NCBI RefSeq assembly: GCF_000341285.1
Contig: NW_005178464.1
Coordinates: forward strand, 1 to 64,000
Length of the DNA: 64,000 bases
Source: Galdieria sulphuraria
Lineage: Eukaryota > Rhodophyta > Bangiophyceae > Galdieriales > Galdieriaceae
Reading direction: 5' to 3'
Under the pieces are notes generated by a model. The model was not told the origin of the DNA, did no database searches, and was given only the letters and a program-made list of their open reading frames with translations. The first letter of the stretch is position 1, and each line of letters opens with the position of its first letter. The position numbers were made by a program, and so were the translations under genes. Positions 21,272-32,323 of the stretch are shown here, piece by piece.

Positions 21272-23141
21272 CTACAAGGCAACTCCGGCAACAAGTAATA
21301 AATTCTTCCTAGAAAAACGAGCACAATAAACTGCAGAATCTTTCGTTTGGAAACTTTTCACTAATATCTGATCTCTCGACAAAGTACTTTGTAATGAACT
21401 GTCAAGTGATTGTGCATTCCAAAGATGAATAAAACAATCTGATGATCCACTTACAAAGAACATATCGTCTTTGGAGACATCTAAGCACCATACAGGGCCT
21501 TTATGTCCCTCAACACGACTCATTCGTCGACCTTGAACAATATCCCAAAACTCTATTTGACCATTTTCTAAACCAATGACTAATTTTTTGCCATCATTTG
21601 AAAAAACCAGTGAACAAACGGAAGCCGAATGAGGACCCAATAAGCGAACACTATTACCATTTCTCAAATCCCATAGTCGACAAGTACGATCACTTGAGCC
21701 TGAAGCTACATAACAACAATTTGGATGCCAACGCATGACTTCCACATCAGAATAATGGCCACCAAAAAGTCTCAATGGAAATATACGATCCGTCGTCCAT
21801 AACCTTCCAAGTCGATCATGTCCACCAGATACAAAGTAATGTGAAAGAGGTGAGAACTCAACACTCCAAACTGGAAATAAATGGCCTCTGTAAACAACCA
21901 AATCTCTTTCCAACTTTGTACTCCAAAGACGTACAGTCCCATCTTCTGATGAACTAAGAAAGAAACGTCCACAAGGACTGAGAGATACCGAATAAATACT
22001 TCCACAATGTCCTATCAAAGGTTTCCCTCCAACAAGGCGATATTGTCCACATTCTTTGCCATCCCAAAAACGAATAAAAGAATCATCAAAACCAGCAACA
22101 ATCACAGAGCCATCTACAGAAATATCGACACAATTCATTTCATCGTATGTATTGGAAAAAGTATACATTAAAGATGATGGAAGTGCTTCAACTCCTCCTA
22201 ATGATACCCGACGCAATTTGTCATCTTCCGTTTCAAGCATTGCTGAACCTAAAGGATATTTGGGTAAGGAAATAGAGGGATGCTCTTCATTCGAGTCAAG
22301 TGCATTGCCTTCCAAAGTTGTGTGACTCTCAAGCTGCGAATCTTGTTCTTGAACCACATAGTCTGATTCTTTCAAGGGTTTCCAATGAATTTCATTCTTC
22401 TGCAATTCTTCAAACTCCTTTTGAGGAAAGAAACCAATAGAACTCTTTAAGTCTTCTGAGACTATTACCTGAGAGTCCTTTTCCAACCTCACATGAAAAT
22501 GTTCCATGATACAACGAAATATACAAGTTAAGCGGTGCTCCACTAAAAAGTCACATAAAAGCTCGAAAGCATATTGAGAAACAAAAATTTCTCGTCGATG
22601 CTTCAAATAGAGTTGAGCAACAGGGTTTTCACTGAGCTGTTCTTTCCTTCGAACGCCTTTCAAAGAAAATAGCTCATCACGAATACTTTGTTCGAAAAAC
22701 TTTGGAGCCCACTCATCCAACAGTTTTAGTGATTCCTCATAACGTTCTCTTCGTATCAAGTCCAAATATAAGTATACAAGGAGAGGATATGTCAACTGTC
22801 CAAGTTCAACACGTATGACTTCCAGACAACCATCAATCCAACGATAGATTTTACCATAGTCCTCTAATAGACCTTTCTCTTCCTCTCTAACATACAAAAA
22901 GAATTCCAAAAAGTTTCGCACCTGATCGTCCATATCTAGAGACGGGTTGTGAAAGTCCTCTGAAACCTCTGATACCAAAGCATTTCTTAACGCTTCTGCA
23001 GCACCTTTGTAACCCTATTAGAAAACTACTTTAGCGAAAACTAAAGAAATGAATAGCATAATACTAATAATAATACTGTACTTTTCGTTGTAAATATTCA
23101 AGAACAAAACGAAACAAGAAAGTATCCTGATCGTTTGGCAT
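21272..23141 (-). CDS. TAF5: TFIID subunit TAF5 with LisH, NTD2 and WD40 repeats (600 aa)
   Basis: Scaffold subunit of the general transcription factor TFIID. Two exons: 23082-23141 and 21272-23014. Spliced N-terminus: a LisH-type helix (FVLEYLQRKGYKGAAEAL), then the TAF5 NTD2 fold with LTYPLLVYLYLDLIRRERYE, QLYLKHRREIFVSQYAFELL and FRCIMEHFHVRL, an acidic linker, then six or seven WD repeats with CRLWDL, VRLWST and IEFWDI blades. The order LisH-NTD2-WD40 separates TAF5 from other WD40 proteins such as SMU1. At 600 residues it is compact beside the human protein (about 800). The second exon begins upstream of any Met, so the short first exon is needed for initiation. Confidence 0.93.
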
Positions 23142-23299
23142 ATGAAAAACTCCACAATTCTTCACCGCCAGAAATATTATTCCCAAGAAACAAATGAGAT
23201 TATTCGTAAAAACTTTGTTCTTTTGAAATACTCGAGTTTTATTGAAAGAAGCTTATTTACTACTTGGACCAAATAAAGTTTTAAAAAAAGTTTCTCCTA

Positions 23300-23645
23300 C
23301 TACTCGTTCTCGTCCTCATCACCTGAAGGTATTGGAAGACCAAGTTGTTTTCTTCTCCTGATTTCTTTGTCTATTAAATATTTTCGTGCCAACTAAGCAA
23401 AAGATCAACTTCAGAAGGAGAACGAGCCCTACAAAGTTCACAAAAGTACCTGTTTTTTATGCCAAAGACATTCCTTGTAGTCGTCCCTGTAATCGTCGCA
23501 CTGTTCGGGGCTGTCTGCTTTCAACATGCACTAAAGTCTTCTAAGTTGAATTTAAAGTTACTTGCAAACAAAATACCTCACAAAGGTCAATGAAGAAAGG
23601 AAAACAGCGTCCAACTTCTCCTTTTAGACCATAACCCGATGCCAT
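23300..23645 (-). CDS. NDUFS5: Complex I subunit NDUFS5, 15 kDa (80 aa)
   Basis: Accessory subunit of mitochondrial NADH:ubiquinone oxidoreductase on the intermembrane-space side. Three small exons: 23577-23645, 23450-23530 and 23300-23392, all phase 0. The spliced protein starts MASGYGLKGEVGRCFPFF, very like plant NDUFS5, and has Cys spaced as a CHCH domain (GRC, LCECM, EQC, KEC), consistent with oxidation by the Mia40 route. The acidic C-terminal tail (SGDEDENE) is lineage-specific. No exon exceeds 31 codons, so the gene is easily missed by simple ORF scans. Confidence 0.9.
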
Positions 23646-23688
23646 GACAAGGCTGCCTTTTCAACCACTTCGCATCAAAGGAAAGGAA

Positions 23689-24249
23689 TCAATGAATGTT
23701 TGCTTTCATATTACGCAATTTGGTTAAGAGGACGCTACAAAGAATCACGTATAGAACCAAGGAAACCCAAATAGCTATCAACGCAGTACGAGCTGTTTCA
23801 CAAGCTCTAGAACTATATCCAAAAACTAAAGGACTGCAATAGTCAAGTCCGGCTTCTCCTAGCAGAACAGCAATACTAACTGCTCCATCGAAGACAAAAA
23901 GAAAAACCACAAGAACTAGTTCAAATAAGAAAGTTCGTCTAGATTCTGCTATGGTTTCAAGAAAACTAGTTCGTAGAACTTGCAAACATAAACACTTCAA
24001 AAGTAAAGCAAGAGTGGTCAAGGAAGCTAATGCACTGTAAGTTGCTATAAAAATGCAGTAAAGGGGGTTCTTAAAGCCCAAGCAAAATCTTGAAGTACTT
24101 GATAGATTTCCGAAAGAAACAGTTACAAGAGCTACAAGTGAAGATGCCTAAGAAGATTAGAATTTATATATATTCAGATAGAAAGATATATCACTTACAA
24201 ATAACATGAGATAGAGCTCGGAAAGCAGAGGAAACATATTGACAGACAT
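23689..24249 (-). CDS. Four-helix membrane protein of unknown function, MARVEL-like topology (169 aa)
   Basis: Not recognised by family. Two exons, 24199-24249 and 23689-24147, joined in phase 0 with donor GTAAGTG. Four strongly hydrophobic segments: around 10-30, FIATYSALASLTTLALLLKC, FELVLVVFLFVFDGAVSIAV, and ALIAIWVSLVLYVILCSVLL. Two Cys (in DYCSP and RACET) flank the loop before the last helix, suggesting a lumenal or extracellular disulfide. The arrangement resembles MARVEL or tetraspan proteins, but no signature residues prove it. A (GT)n run lies about 36 bp upstream of the ATG. Confidence 0.65.
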
Positions 24250-24620
24250 TTGTTTTTTATGTTTGTACACGACTTCATACAATATGTGTGTGTGTGTGTT
24301 TGTTTTATAGTAAAATTTGGCGCCAATGGAAGAGAAAAATGAAAGTCGCAGGAAGGCACCAGAAAGGATCACCCGAAATTCTCAATTTTTTTATTGGCAT
24401 TATATTAGCTACTGAGATGGACCAAGTTGAAGTGGTCAATAGTTAGACAGAAAAGCAATAACAAGAAGTATTAAAGTTTAATAAAAGCACAAAGAAATAG
24501 TATTCTCGCCATATTAACTATTCCATTCAGTATCTACTCTGTAAGTGTAATAAGAAACCCTTCTTTCCTAATTCTTCTCCACGTACCATTCGCCCATTCA
24601 TCCGAATTGGTGGAGAGAGC

Positions 24621-24632
24621 GATTGGCCAATC
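24621..24632. promoter_or_regulatory. Palindromic double CCAAT box
   Basis: GATTGGCCAATC is a perfect 12-bp palindrome holding CCAAT on both strands, about 300 bp upstream of the heat shock factor ATG. CCAAT is the core bound by NF-Y type factors; activity here is inference. Confidence 0.5.
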
Positions 24633-24684
24633 ATCACCCATGTCAATGGGAACGGGATCCTTCAATTGTTCAATTCCATTTGCA

Positions 24685-24708
24685 ACCATTCATTTTCCAA
24701 TGAATGGT
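24685..24708. repeat. Inverted repeat, 10-bp arms, 4-nt spacer
   Basis: ACCATTCATT, spacer TTCC, AATGAATGGT. It could extrude as a hairpin or bind a dimeric factor. It lies 219 bp upstream of the heat shock factor start. Confidence 0.6.
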
Positions 24709-24926
24709 CCTCATAAAATCTGTCTATACTCGCTGAAGATATTTGTAGAAGCCACGCTTCTTACATTTTGAAATTACCTTCTGCAGTGTTTTTCGTTAGA
24801 CCGAGGAAATGCAACGAGCAATGGTTCATCTCTAGAAAAGAGTTGAGCTTCTACACTTTATAAGAAAACACCAGCAATACCAAGTGACATAGACATTCAA
24901 ATTTGCCAAAAGTTTTTTTGTTATAT

Positions 24927-26514
24927 ATGAAAGATAGCCCTAGTTATCAGGAAACTGGAAAGTTCTCCTCCGAATTGTCAAGAACTCATATTGAAGATAA
25001 GCCTCAGAGTTTATTGTCAACCAAGGAGTCCATTGAATGTGAAAACAAAGGCAGTAAACGTGATTTGGAGTATGTTTTGGAGTCTTTAGAAGGATTGAAG
25101 AAACGTTATAGGGATAGTGCTTCAGAACCGTTGTCTCGCCAGACAATACTCAGTGACAAGGATACGTATCCAAGCTCAAAGGCGAGAACTTGGTTTGCTA
25201 TGACAGGCTCCTCTCCAAATAACGCCGTGGCTCCCTTTCGTGAGACTTGTAACAATCTTGGAACTCAAAATTCAGCAACTATACTTGCGAATAATGCATC
25301 AAGAACTGCTCCCTTTGATATGACACTAACCAGCGAACCTGCAAAGATAGAAAAGGTTTTAAACCACTCCGAAAGTCCTCTACAAGAAGTCCCGTATCCA
25401 CCGTTTTATTTTCCTGCAATGTTGAAGAATGCCGAACAAGCCGATACGGAAATTCATCTAAAACTAGCAAGTTCATCTCCTGTAGAGACAGCTATACAGT
25501 CAAACTCGCTTCCTCATTGGTCATGGACTGATTTTCGATATACCGGTAATGCTATTCCTAATATGAATAGCAACCATTTCAACAGAACTCAAGATGGTTA
25601 TAGAAGTAATTTACCGATACAACATTCTGCACATATTCTCGGTTCAAATTTTCAAAATTCCATGCAGACATATGCCTATCCTGTAATTCTACAGTATCCA
25701 TTTCCTTACGTCTTTCCGCATAACTCTGAATTCGCCAACCTGTCAAAAGAAAATGTGAAACACATACCTTTTAGGACTGAAAGCGACACTCAAAACTATC
25801 ATCAAATGGACCCCGAAATTTCGAAGACAGCTGCCCTCTCATATTCGGTGGAAGACAAAAATGCCGACTTATGGAAACAAGGAACGCATTCGGAAAGCAG
25901 ACCGATTATTTCTATGGTTTCCAGTGATTCCTTGAAAACTGCTGGTAATCAGCAGGTGAAGTTAGAAGTGAATGAGGAAAGATTTGCTGCTATATCTTCT
26001 CCTTTCTTAAGAAAACTCTTATCCATCGTTGAAGAGAAAGATATTGAACATTTGTGTTGTTGGACAAAGAGTGGACGGTCGTTCGTAGTTTGGCATCCAA
26101 TAAGGTTTGAGAACGAAGTGTTGCCCAGATATTACAAACACAGTAACTTTTCGAGTTTTGTTCGTCAACTCAATCAGTATGGTTTTCACAAGCTACATCC
26201 GGAAGCTTGGGAATTCGGCCATCCCTTATTTGTGAGAAATCGCATTGATCTCATAGTACGTATATGTAGAAGGCCGAGCCGTCGTTTAAAGAAGCAAACG
26301 GATGCTCATCAAGTTGATTCCCTTGTGGAAGAAGTCACCAATCACAATCTTAGTCAATGTGAGGAGAATGGAAAGGCTTTAAGTAACGCCATTTCCTCAG
26401 CAATGTCAATCAATGACAACGAAGAAACTATTTTGGAGGCGATGGAGTCTTTAGACAACGTACAGTGGTCACAGGAAGAAGAAGAAGAAGAAGAAGAAGA
26501 AGATGATGATGATG

Positions 26515-26548
<34 letters not shown>

Positions 26549-26853
26549 GAGAAGAATCGAATAGTTTGGAAAACAAAAATTTGAGCGATGAGACCTGTCA
26601 ATTATCCTCTATGAATAAGAGTCCAGTGAACACAGCCAAAGAGAAGCCAGCGGAAATAAAGCAATCGCAAGATGATGAAGTAGATGTACAATGTGTCTTT
26701 GGACTGCTTGAAAACATTTATGGAAGATTGAATATGATTCAACATGAAGTGAGTCAGATGCGAAGCAAGATAGACTCTTTTCAAGACATTTTGCAAACAT
26801 TGTGTCTGCATTCCAAGACAGAAAGTCGAGAGGATGAACCCGATTCTCGATAA
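24927..26853 (+). CDS. Heat shock transcription factor
   Basis: DNA-binding regulator of chaperone genes. The DNA-binding domain lies near residues 350-455: SSPFLRKLLSIVEEKDIEH, CCWTKSGRSFVVWHP, then the recognition-helix block HSNFSSFVRQLNQYGFHKLH. The roughly 350 residues before it look disordered, so the domain is unusually far from the N-terminus. After it comes a trinucleotide tract at 26479-26549 coding acidic and Asn runs. The first frame stops at 26564, yet convincing coding sequence continues in another frame to 26853 (an amphipathic LLENIYGRLNMIQHEVSQM helix, a candidate oligomerisation coil). Removing 26465-26564 or 26465-26549 as an intron would join them, though donor GTGGTC is weak; slippage of the repeat is the alternative. 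ATG at 24927; the frame is open upstream without another ATG. Confidence 0.85.
26479..26549 (+). repeat. (GAA)n(GAT)n(AAT)n compound trinucleotide tract
   Basis: Three successive triplet runs in the heat shock factor gene. In the first frame they read as poly-Glu, poly-Asp and poly-Asn; they may instead lie in an intron. Confidence 0.85.
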
Positions 26854-27109
26854 CGTTGTACAATACTGTTAGATAATTTTTTTGACTTACGTTTCCATTG
26901 TTTTACTGTAACACTATTGTATAAAAGAAACTTGAAACCATAACTGTGCCAATGAAAACAAATCACAAATAGCAATAGAAGAAATCAAAGCCTCTAATAA
27001 GATCAATACTCTTTTTTTTTGGTAGCAACTAATCAATATGGAAACCTATCGACAATGGCATTTGACATTCCTTACAACAAAACAAGAGTTCCATAAAATA
27101 CTTATCACC

Positions 27110-29608
27110 TCATAGCAAAATACCCCGTGACATTTGTTCATAATCATTTTCATCTGCAGACTCCGACATTGTCCGATCTCGAAGTAACTGAAGGGCCGTC
27201 TCCGCTCGACCACGAACTTCAACATTTGAATCTACCAGCAACTTTTCCAACATTTCTTCATAACCCATCTCCATAAAAGATGCGATTCGTGCCCTCCGAC
27301 AATCCGCAAGATTTGCGACATCATTTATGTCATTCGTCTCCTTCCAAATGAGGTTGATAATACACCAAATAGCGGCAATTCGAATCAGATAATTCGGGTT
27401 GGTCAGAAAATCTAGCAACAATATGGGAACTTTCGAGTTACAAATTGCTTGTTTGTGTCTTTCGCTTCCCACTACAAAATTACAAACGACATATAACGCT
27501 TGTAATACAACTTCCATGCAGGGAGATTGTAGAGAATCTAAAAATAATGTGAGTGGCAACTTAAAGCCCAAACAGTTTGGACTTGCCTTGAATACAAAGA
27601 ACAAGACGATAACAATGTTCATCAATAAAATCCAAAATTGTTTCCTTTTCACATTCTATTGAAAAAGTACAAGTCAGATTGCGCAGTAAGTTCATTCCCT
27701 ACAGAAATTTCTTTTTTATAATTCTTTCGTTGTCATAACCTATCCAATAAATACCTGTTCCTGGAAGGAATAATCTTCTCCTTTCTCAATTAAACAAAAG
27801 ATATAGTCCATTCCGATCTCCTCAATAATTCTCTTTTTCATTTTGGAACCAGAAAGAAATAGAAGATTCTTAAGAGCCCATACAGCATAGTATTTCAAGG
27901 ATTTATCATTCGAATAGCAAAGATTCAAGAGAGTTGTCAAGCCATTGCTTTCAAGAAATGAGTTCTTCAAAGGACTAAAATAGAGAACCAAATTACATAT
28001 GGTAGAAAGTGCTTGTATTTGAACCTAAAAAAGTTTACAGGCAAATGAATCATGACGATAACTTTCTCACCTGCTTATTTTCATCACTTAGACTCCTTAG
28101 CAGAGGTTCCATCAAAACTGCTTCCGCTAAAGAAGCACGTAAATTTCTAACTGAACGAGAGAGTGATCGTAAAGCAGACAAGCCTGCAATTCTCAAATCA
28201 GGATAAGAAGTATCCAAACTATTGACCACCAATGAAAACAATCTGGATTCGATTACTAAATGACGACATTCCTCCACAAGAGAACATACAGCCTAGTCAT
28301 GGATAAGTAAAGTTCATCAGAAGAAATGCTTTAATCCATATAGATACCGCTACTGCTTGTAAAAGAATGCATGCCGCTTCTATATCGGATATACTTATGC
28401 AACGTCCCAGGTCTATCAAACAATGAACCAAGTTGCAGTCAAACGCCTGTTTTTGATAGATTTCTCCGATAGCAACAACTTGAGTCAACATCTTGCAACC
28501 TTCTAACCGTATGTTTTTATCTGTGTTGGATAACATTCTGTTCAATAAAGGCATAATGATAACTGCAGTGTCTTTGGAAGCTTGGTCTTCTGATAAAAGA
28601 CTAAAGTTCATTAAATTTGTATATACTCTGCACGCAAGAGTTTTCATAGCCATGTCTACGCCTCTCATGATCTCCACAAGAAGCTCAACAAGGTTATGTT
28701 CGATAAACTGTTTTCCAATTTCTCTACAACTCCAGTTCAACGTATATTGAACAATTATAAAATACATATTTACCTATTTCTCATAGTAAGAGATTTCAAA
28801 ATAGTTAAATAGGGCGTCAATGTTCTAGGGTCACTCAAGTTGTATGACTTGATCTTCTCGAAACAGAAGTTTGATATTCGAGACCAGTCCATAACTTGAT
28901 CAAAATCAGCCTTTTCGAGGCAGCTTTTGGCAAATAAATAGTTCAAGGTTGTAGTAATGAAAGGGTACCTACCTTGTCAGAATAACAGAGGTGCATTCTC
29001 GTACACTTGTGGGTGCCTGTGGATAACAAAGTAAACTACAAACGCTCTCTAACAGTTGAACATTCTCCAAGAAAATCTTTACAGGGCTTTCTGCAGATTT
29101 CAATGCTGAAAGTATACACTGTGAGGCTTGTTTCACTAGTCGCTCGTCATTAGAGGATAATAACGAAAGTAAGGTACTCAGGCCTGAAGCTGAAACAACT
29201 TGCTCTGCTCCGGTCACGTTATTGTTGGCTAAGATTCCTATAGTGCCACAAATTTGCCACTAAAAGGGTTCGGACAAGAAGAAAAAAACACAACAAGACT
29301 TTCCTTACAGTTAACTCTGAGTCATTTCGGTCAATAAGTTTTAGTAACGAGGGAATAATACCCTGTTGTATGTACTCCCTCTTCTTCGCGGGGTGACCAA
29401 CACAAAGGTTTTTTATTCTCTTTACAGTTTCCTTCAGAGTATCAGTTGTATCCTTTTCCAAACAAAAGTTTCCTTCGACAAATGTCTTATCCATTGTCCT
29501 ATTGCGAAAACATTTTGTCTTGGATAATATCGCTCTTTCAATTAATATGATCTCTTCAGTCTCAAACCAATCTAGTCTTCTAGTATTCACTACGTTAAGG
29601 CTTTTCAT
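27110..29608 (-). CDS. ARMC8: ARMC8/GID5-like armadillo repeat protein of the GID/CTLH ubiquitin ligase
   Basis: Scaffold of the GID/CTLH E3 complex, which in yeast marks gluconeogenic enzymes for degradation. Read as about eight exons, with coding blocks near 29309-29608, 28980-29260, 28800-28930, 28350-28760, 28070-28290, 27760-28020 and 27110-27650; exact junctions are only partly resolved. Tandem armadillo helices throughout. Two segments are diagnostic: RIAGLSALRSLSRSVRNLRA, matching the ARMC8 SLSRSVQQLRTS block, and IAAIWCIINLIWKET with a C-terminal LQLLRDR helix, matching the ISNLIWNEE region. The likely start is the ATG at 29608, because an in-frame stop lies just upstream of 29638. 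It follows the BRO1 gene on the same strand by only 42 bp. Confidence 0.8.
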
Positions 29609-29650
29609 AATTACATACAAAACAGTAGGGTCTTCCACAATAAATGCATT

Positions 29651-31119
29651 TCATTCCGTACAAGTTTCTACAACTCTTCGACTTCGTGAGCTCCTAGACT
29701 TTCTTTTAACTTCTTGGTTATCTTTCGAATTGGATTGGTCAATAGACATATTTTGCTTCTTTGGTTCTTGTATTCGCAAATTTTGAAGTCTTTGAGAAAT
29801 AGTTATTGTTCGGTCATTGTCTGAGAGCATAAAAGGAATGCTCTTGACCAATAGTCTTTCTGGTTCATAACCAATTGTGCTCCAATCAGGTTCTTTTTCA
29901 TGATAGACTATAGAATTCTGCCTTTGATACTGTTGATACAATTGATAAGCTTCTGTTGATAATGCTTGTTGAGAATAAGTAAGTTTGGTAAAGGAAAACT
30001 TTCCCAACAACTTTTGAATTTGTTCCTTTTTAAGTATTTCACAGCAATATCGAAGACAAGTAACCTTCAAGCCATGTTCCATTTTCATATCCGAAACTTT
30101 ACCAAGATAAAAGCAGAACATCGCTTTACTAAGAAGCAAATGAAATTCTGCAAATTTCAATATTGTTGAAGCTACTGGTTCGCACCCTTGAACACAAGTG
30201 ACTTTGGCTATGGCTTGGGTGAACAACTGTACAGCAGCATTGCACAATTTCAATAGAGTCATTTCTGAAGAGCATCTCAACTGAGCTTTATGAATGACCT
30301 TCTCTTGAGCAAGTCCTAAAGCAAGTCTACAAAATATAGACAAGTTGGAAAAAGTCTGCTTTCACAAACCTATTCATGAATGCAGCTGCATTGGGATGAA
30401 TATCTGGTGGAGTTGGAATAGAAGCTTGAATGATACATTCAGGTAAAATATTGTCTTGCAAATATTCAAAAATTCCGGCTGCTTCACAAAGATACCTAGA
30501 AACCTAACAACACAAAAAGCATGATCAAAAGAGCTAAGGTTGTTAGAAAACCAAAGTTTACTTGGTTGATTTCTTGTTCTTCTTCAGAAGCAAAATTTTG
30601 TTCAGCTACGGACAATTTCAAAATAGCTATATGGAAAAAAGTTAATATGCGCAATACTTGATAGTTTCTATAGTGAATTTACCATACGCTGTTAATGCCA
30701 TAGCCACTTCAAAGGCAAAAAAAGAACCAGAATAGAATTTGCCGTTAGCACATAGAGAACTTTGCCATTGATATTGTAAATTCGTGTCAGAGATGGTTTG
30801 AGACTTTTCTACGACCCTTCCCAAATCTGGAAGCAGCGACAAATATTTTTCAAAGGCGTCTTTTAAGAACTCTGGTTCCCTATGATTGCTTAAGGATCTG
30901 GAAAGTCTTTCCCTATTCTCTAAAGCTTCAGACAATGTAACATATTCCTTTTTATATTTGTCTAATATTATAAAATTGCTGTTTTTTATACAGGGAATCA
31001 CAAAAGTTGTCGAATGTAACATGAAAACTTGACCAATGCTTTAGAAATGAAGACACTGTTCCAGTGACGTGGCAATTGTACCATTTCCTTATTTGAAATA
31101 GTAGTTGTGTGTGATCCAT
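29651..31119 (-). CDS. BRO1-domain protein (ALIX/BROX/Rim20 group)
   Basis: BRO1 domains bind ESCRT-III and act in endosomal sorting and membrane repair. Read as about five exons; a start at 31119 (MDHTQLLFQIRKW) is likely but the first junction, near 30970-31050, is uncertain. Seen: SYCEAL-like N-terminal helices; SLCANGKFYSGSFFAFEVAM; then PPDIHPNAAAFMNRLALGLAQEKVIHKAQL, the BRO1 helix that normally reads LALAQAQE; and GYEPERLLVKSIP near the domain end. The protein is about 450 residues and ends in a basic tail (KRKSRSSRSRR). No V-domain or proline-rich tail is present, so it is closer to BROX in layout, but the terminal CTE is not a CaaX box. Confidence 0.75.
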
Positions 31120-31246
31120 TGGTGTGAACAGCAAATGATGAAATGGAAAGATATTCGGATACAAGAATATTCAAACTAATGAGACACTGGGTTTGAATCT
31201 CTCATTGCCAAGTGGACCCGCCTTGAAAGTAAGATAATACGGACAC

Positions 31247-32232
31247 ATGTCTTCCTTGTTATCTTGTTTTGGTTGTTGTGGAGATTCAGAAGAAATAAAT
31301 ACTCCTAGTGCAAACAGAAACGCTGAAAGAGAAGCAGCTGGAACAAAAAATGAGCAACAGCAAAAGAAAGTTGCCTCCGCTACTGTTGAAAAAGAAGCCA
31401 CCTTAGAGAAACAAAAGAAAGAAGCTGCTCCAGACCAATCTCGCAGGTTTAAAGTTCTTATCATCTATTGTAAGAATCAATCATTTTTTTTCGAAGGAGT
31501 CAAGTAATAGTCTTCTTTTTAGATACTACCTATGGACACATCAAGAAGTTGGCAGATCTTGTGAAGGAAGGCCTGGAGAAGAGTGGCAATTGTGATATAG
31601 AACTTTTCCAAGTTCCAGAGACTTTGCCTGAAGAAGTGCTGAAACTATTAGGAGCTCCACCGAAACCTGAGGATCCTATTTTAACCTTTGAACAACACAA
31701 CAAGCTAGCAGAAGCAGATGGTATTATCTTTGGGTTTCCTACAAGGTTTGGGGCAATTTGCGCTCAAATGAAAGCATTTTTCGACTCTTTAGGACGTGAG
31801 TAGAGTTTTGAAATAGCGATAGTTTACACCCACCAAATGTACTAATATTTGGTGTTAGATTTATGGCAAAAAGGTTCATTGAACGGCAAGTTGGCTTCGT
31901 TTTTCTTTTCAACAGGCACTCAGGGTGGAGGACAAGAAACTACTGCGTGGACAGCTATAAGTCAATTGGCACATCTGGGTTTGTTATATGTTCCCTCTGG
32001 TGAGTCAAGAATTGTGAAGTTTTGACAATTGCATTTATATCTTGAAAAATTCTTATCAGGATATACTTTTGGCTCAGAAATGTTCTCTTTTGAAGAACCA
32101 CATGGAGGTTCACCCTATGGACCTGGTACCTTTGCAGGAGCTGATGGCAGTAGACAGCCTTCTCCTTATGAGATGCAATACGCAGAACATTTAGGAAAAT
32201 ATTTTGCAACGGTGATTCGACGTTTTCATTGA
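31247..32232 (+). CDS. WrbA-type NAD(P)H:quinone oxidoreductase, flavodoxin fold (269 aa)
   Basis: FMN enzyme that reduces quinones by two electrons, protecting against redox stress. Exons 31247-31469, 31523-31795, 31859-31999 and 32060-32232 join in frame. Seen: a roughly 65-residue N-terminal extension beginning MSSLLSCFGCCGDSEE; then KVLIIYYTTYGHIKKLA (FMN phosphate loop), GFPTRFGAICAQMKAF, FFSTGTQGGGQE, and the late GGSPYGPGTFAGADGSRQP motif, all characteristic of WrbA. Bacterial WrbA is about 198 residues. The extension carries three clustered Cys, a possible S-acylation site, followed by a Lys/Glu/Ala-rich stretch. Divergent from the BRO1 gene, 127 bp apart. Confidence 0.92.
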
Positions 32233-32323
32233 AACAGAGAAAAAAGGATAGTGGAGATATTTGGATGCTTTATAAGTAAAAGTTTATAACTTCTTTGTCT
32301 TCCTTATCCTCATGAAATATCAG

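Larger units (their letters stand above)
24250..24926. promoter_or_regulatory. Divergent intergenic region, orphan membrane gene / heat shock factor
   Basis: About 680 bp, long for this window. It contains a (GT)n run at 24285-24299, a perfect inverted CCAAT palindrome at 24621-24632 and a 10-bp-arm hairpin at 24685-24708. No coding region is supported. Confidence 0.6.

Noticed and set aside
26503-26564. Poly-Met/poly-Ile reading of the trinucleotide tract
   Set aside because: This is only the off-frame reading of the repeat and has no biological plausibility as a protein N-terminus.
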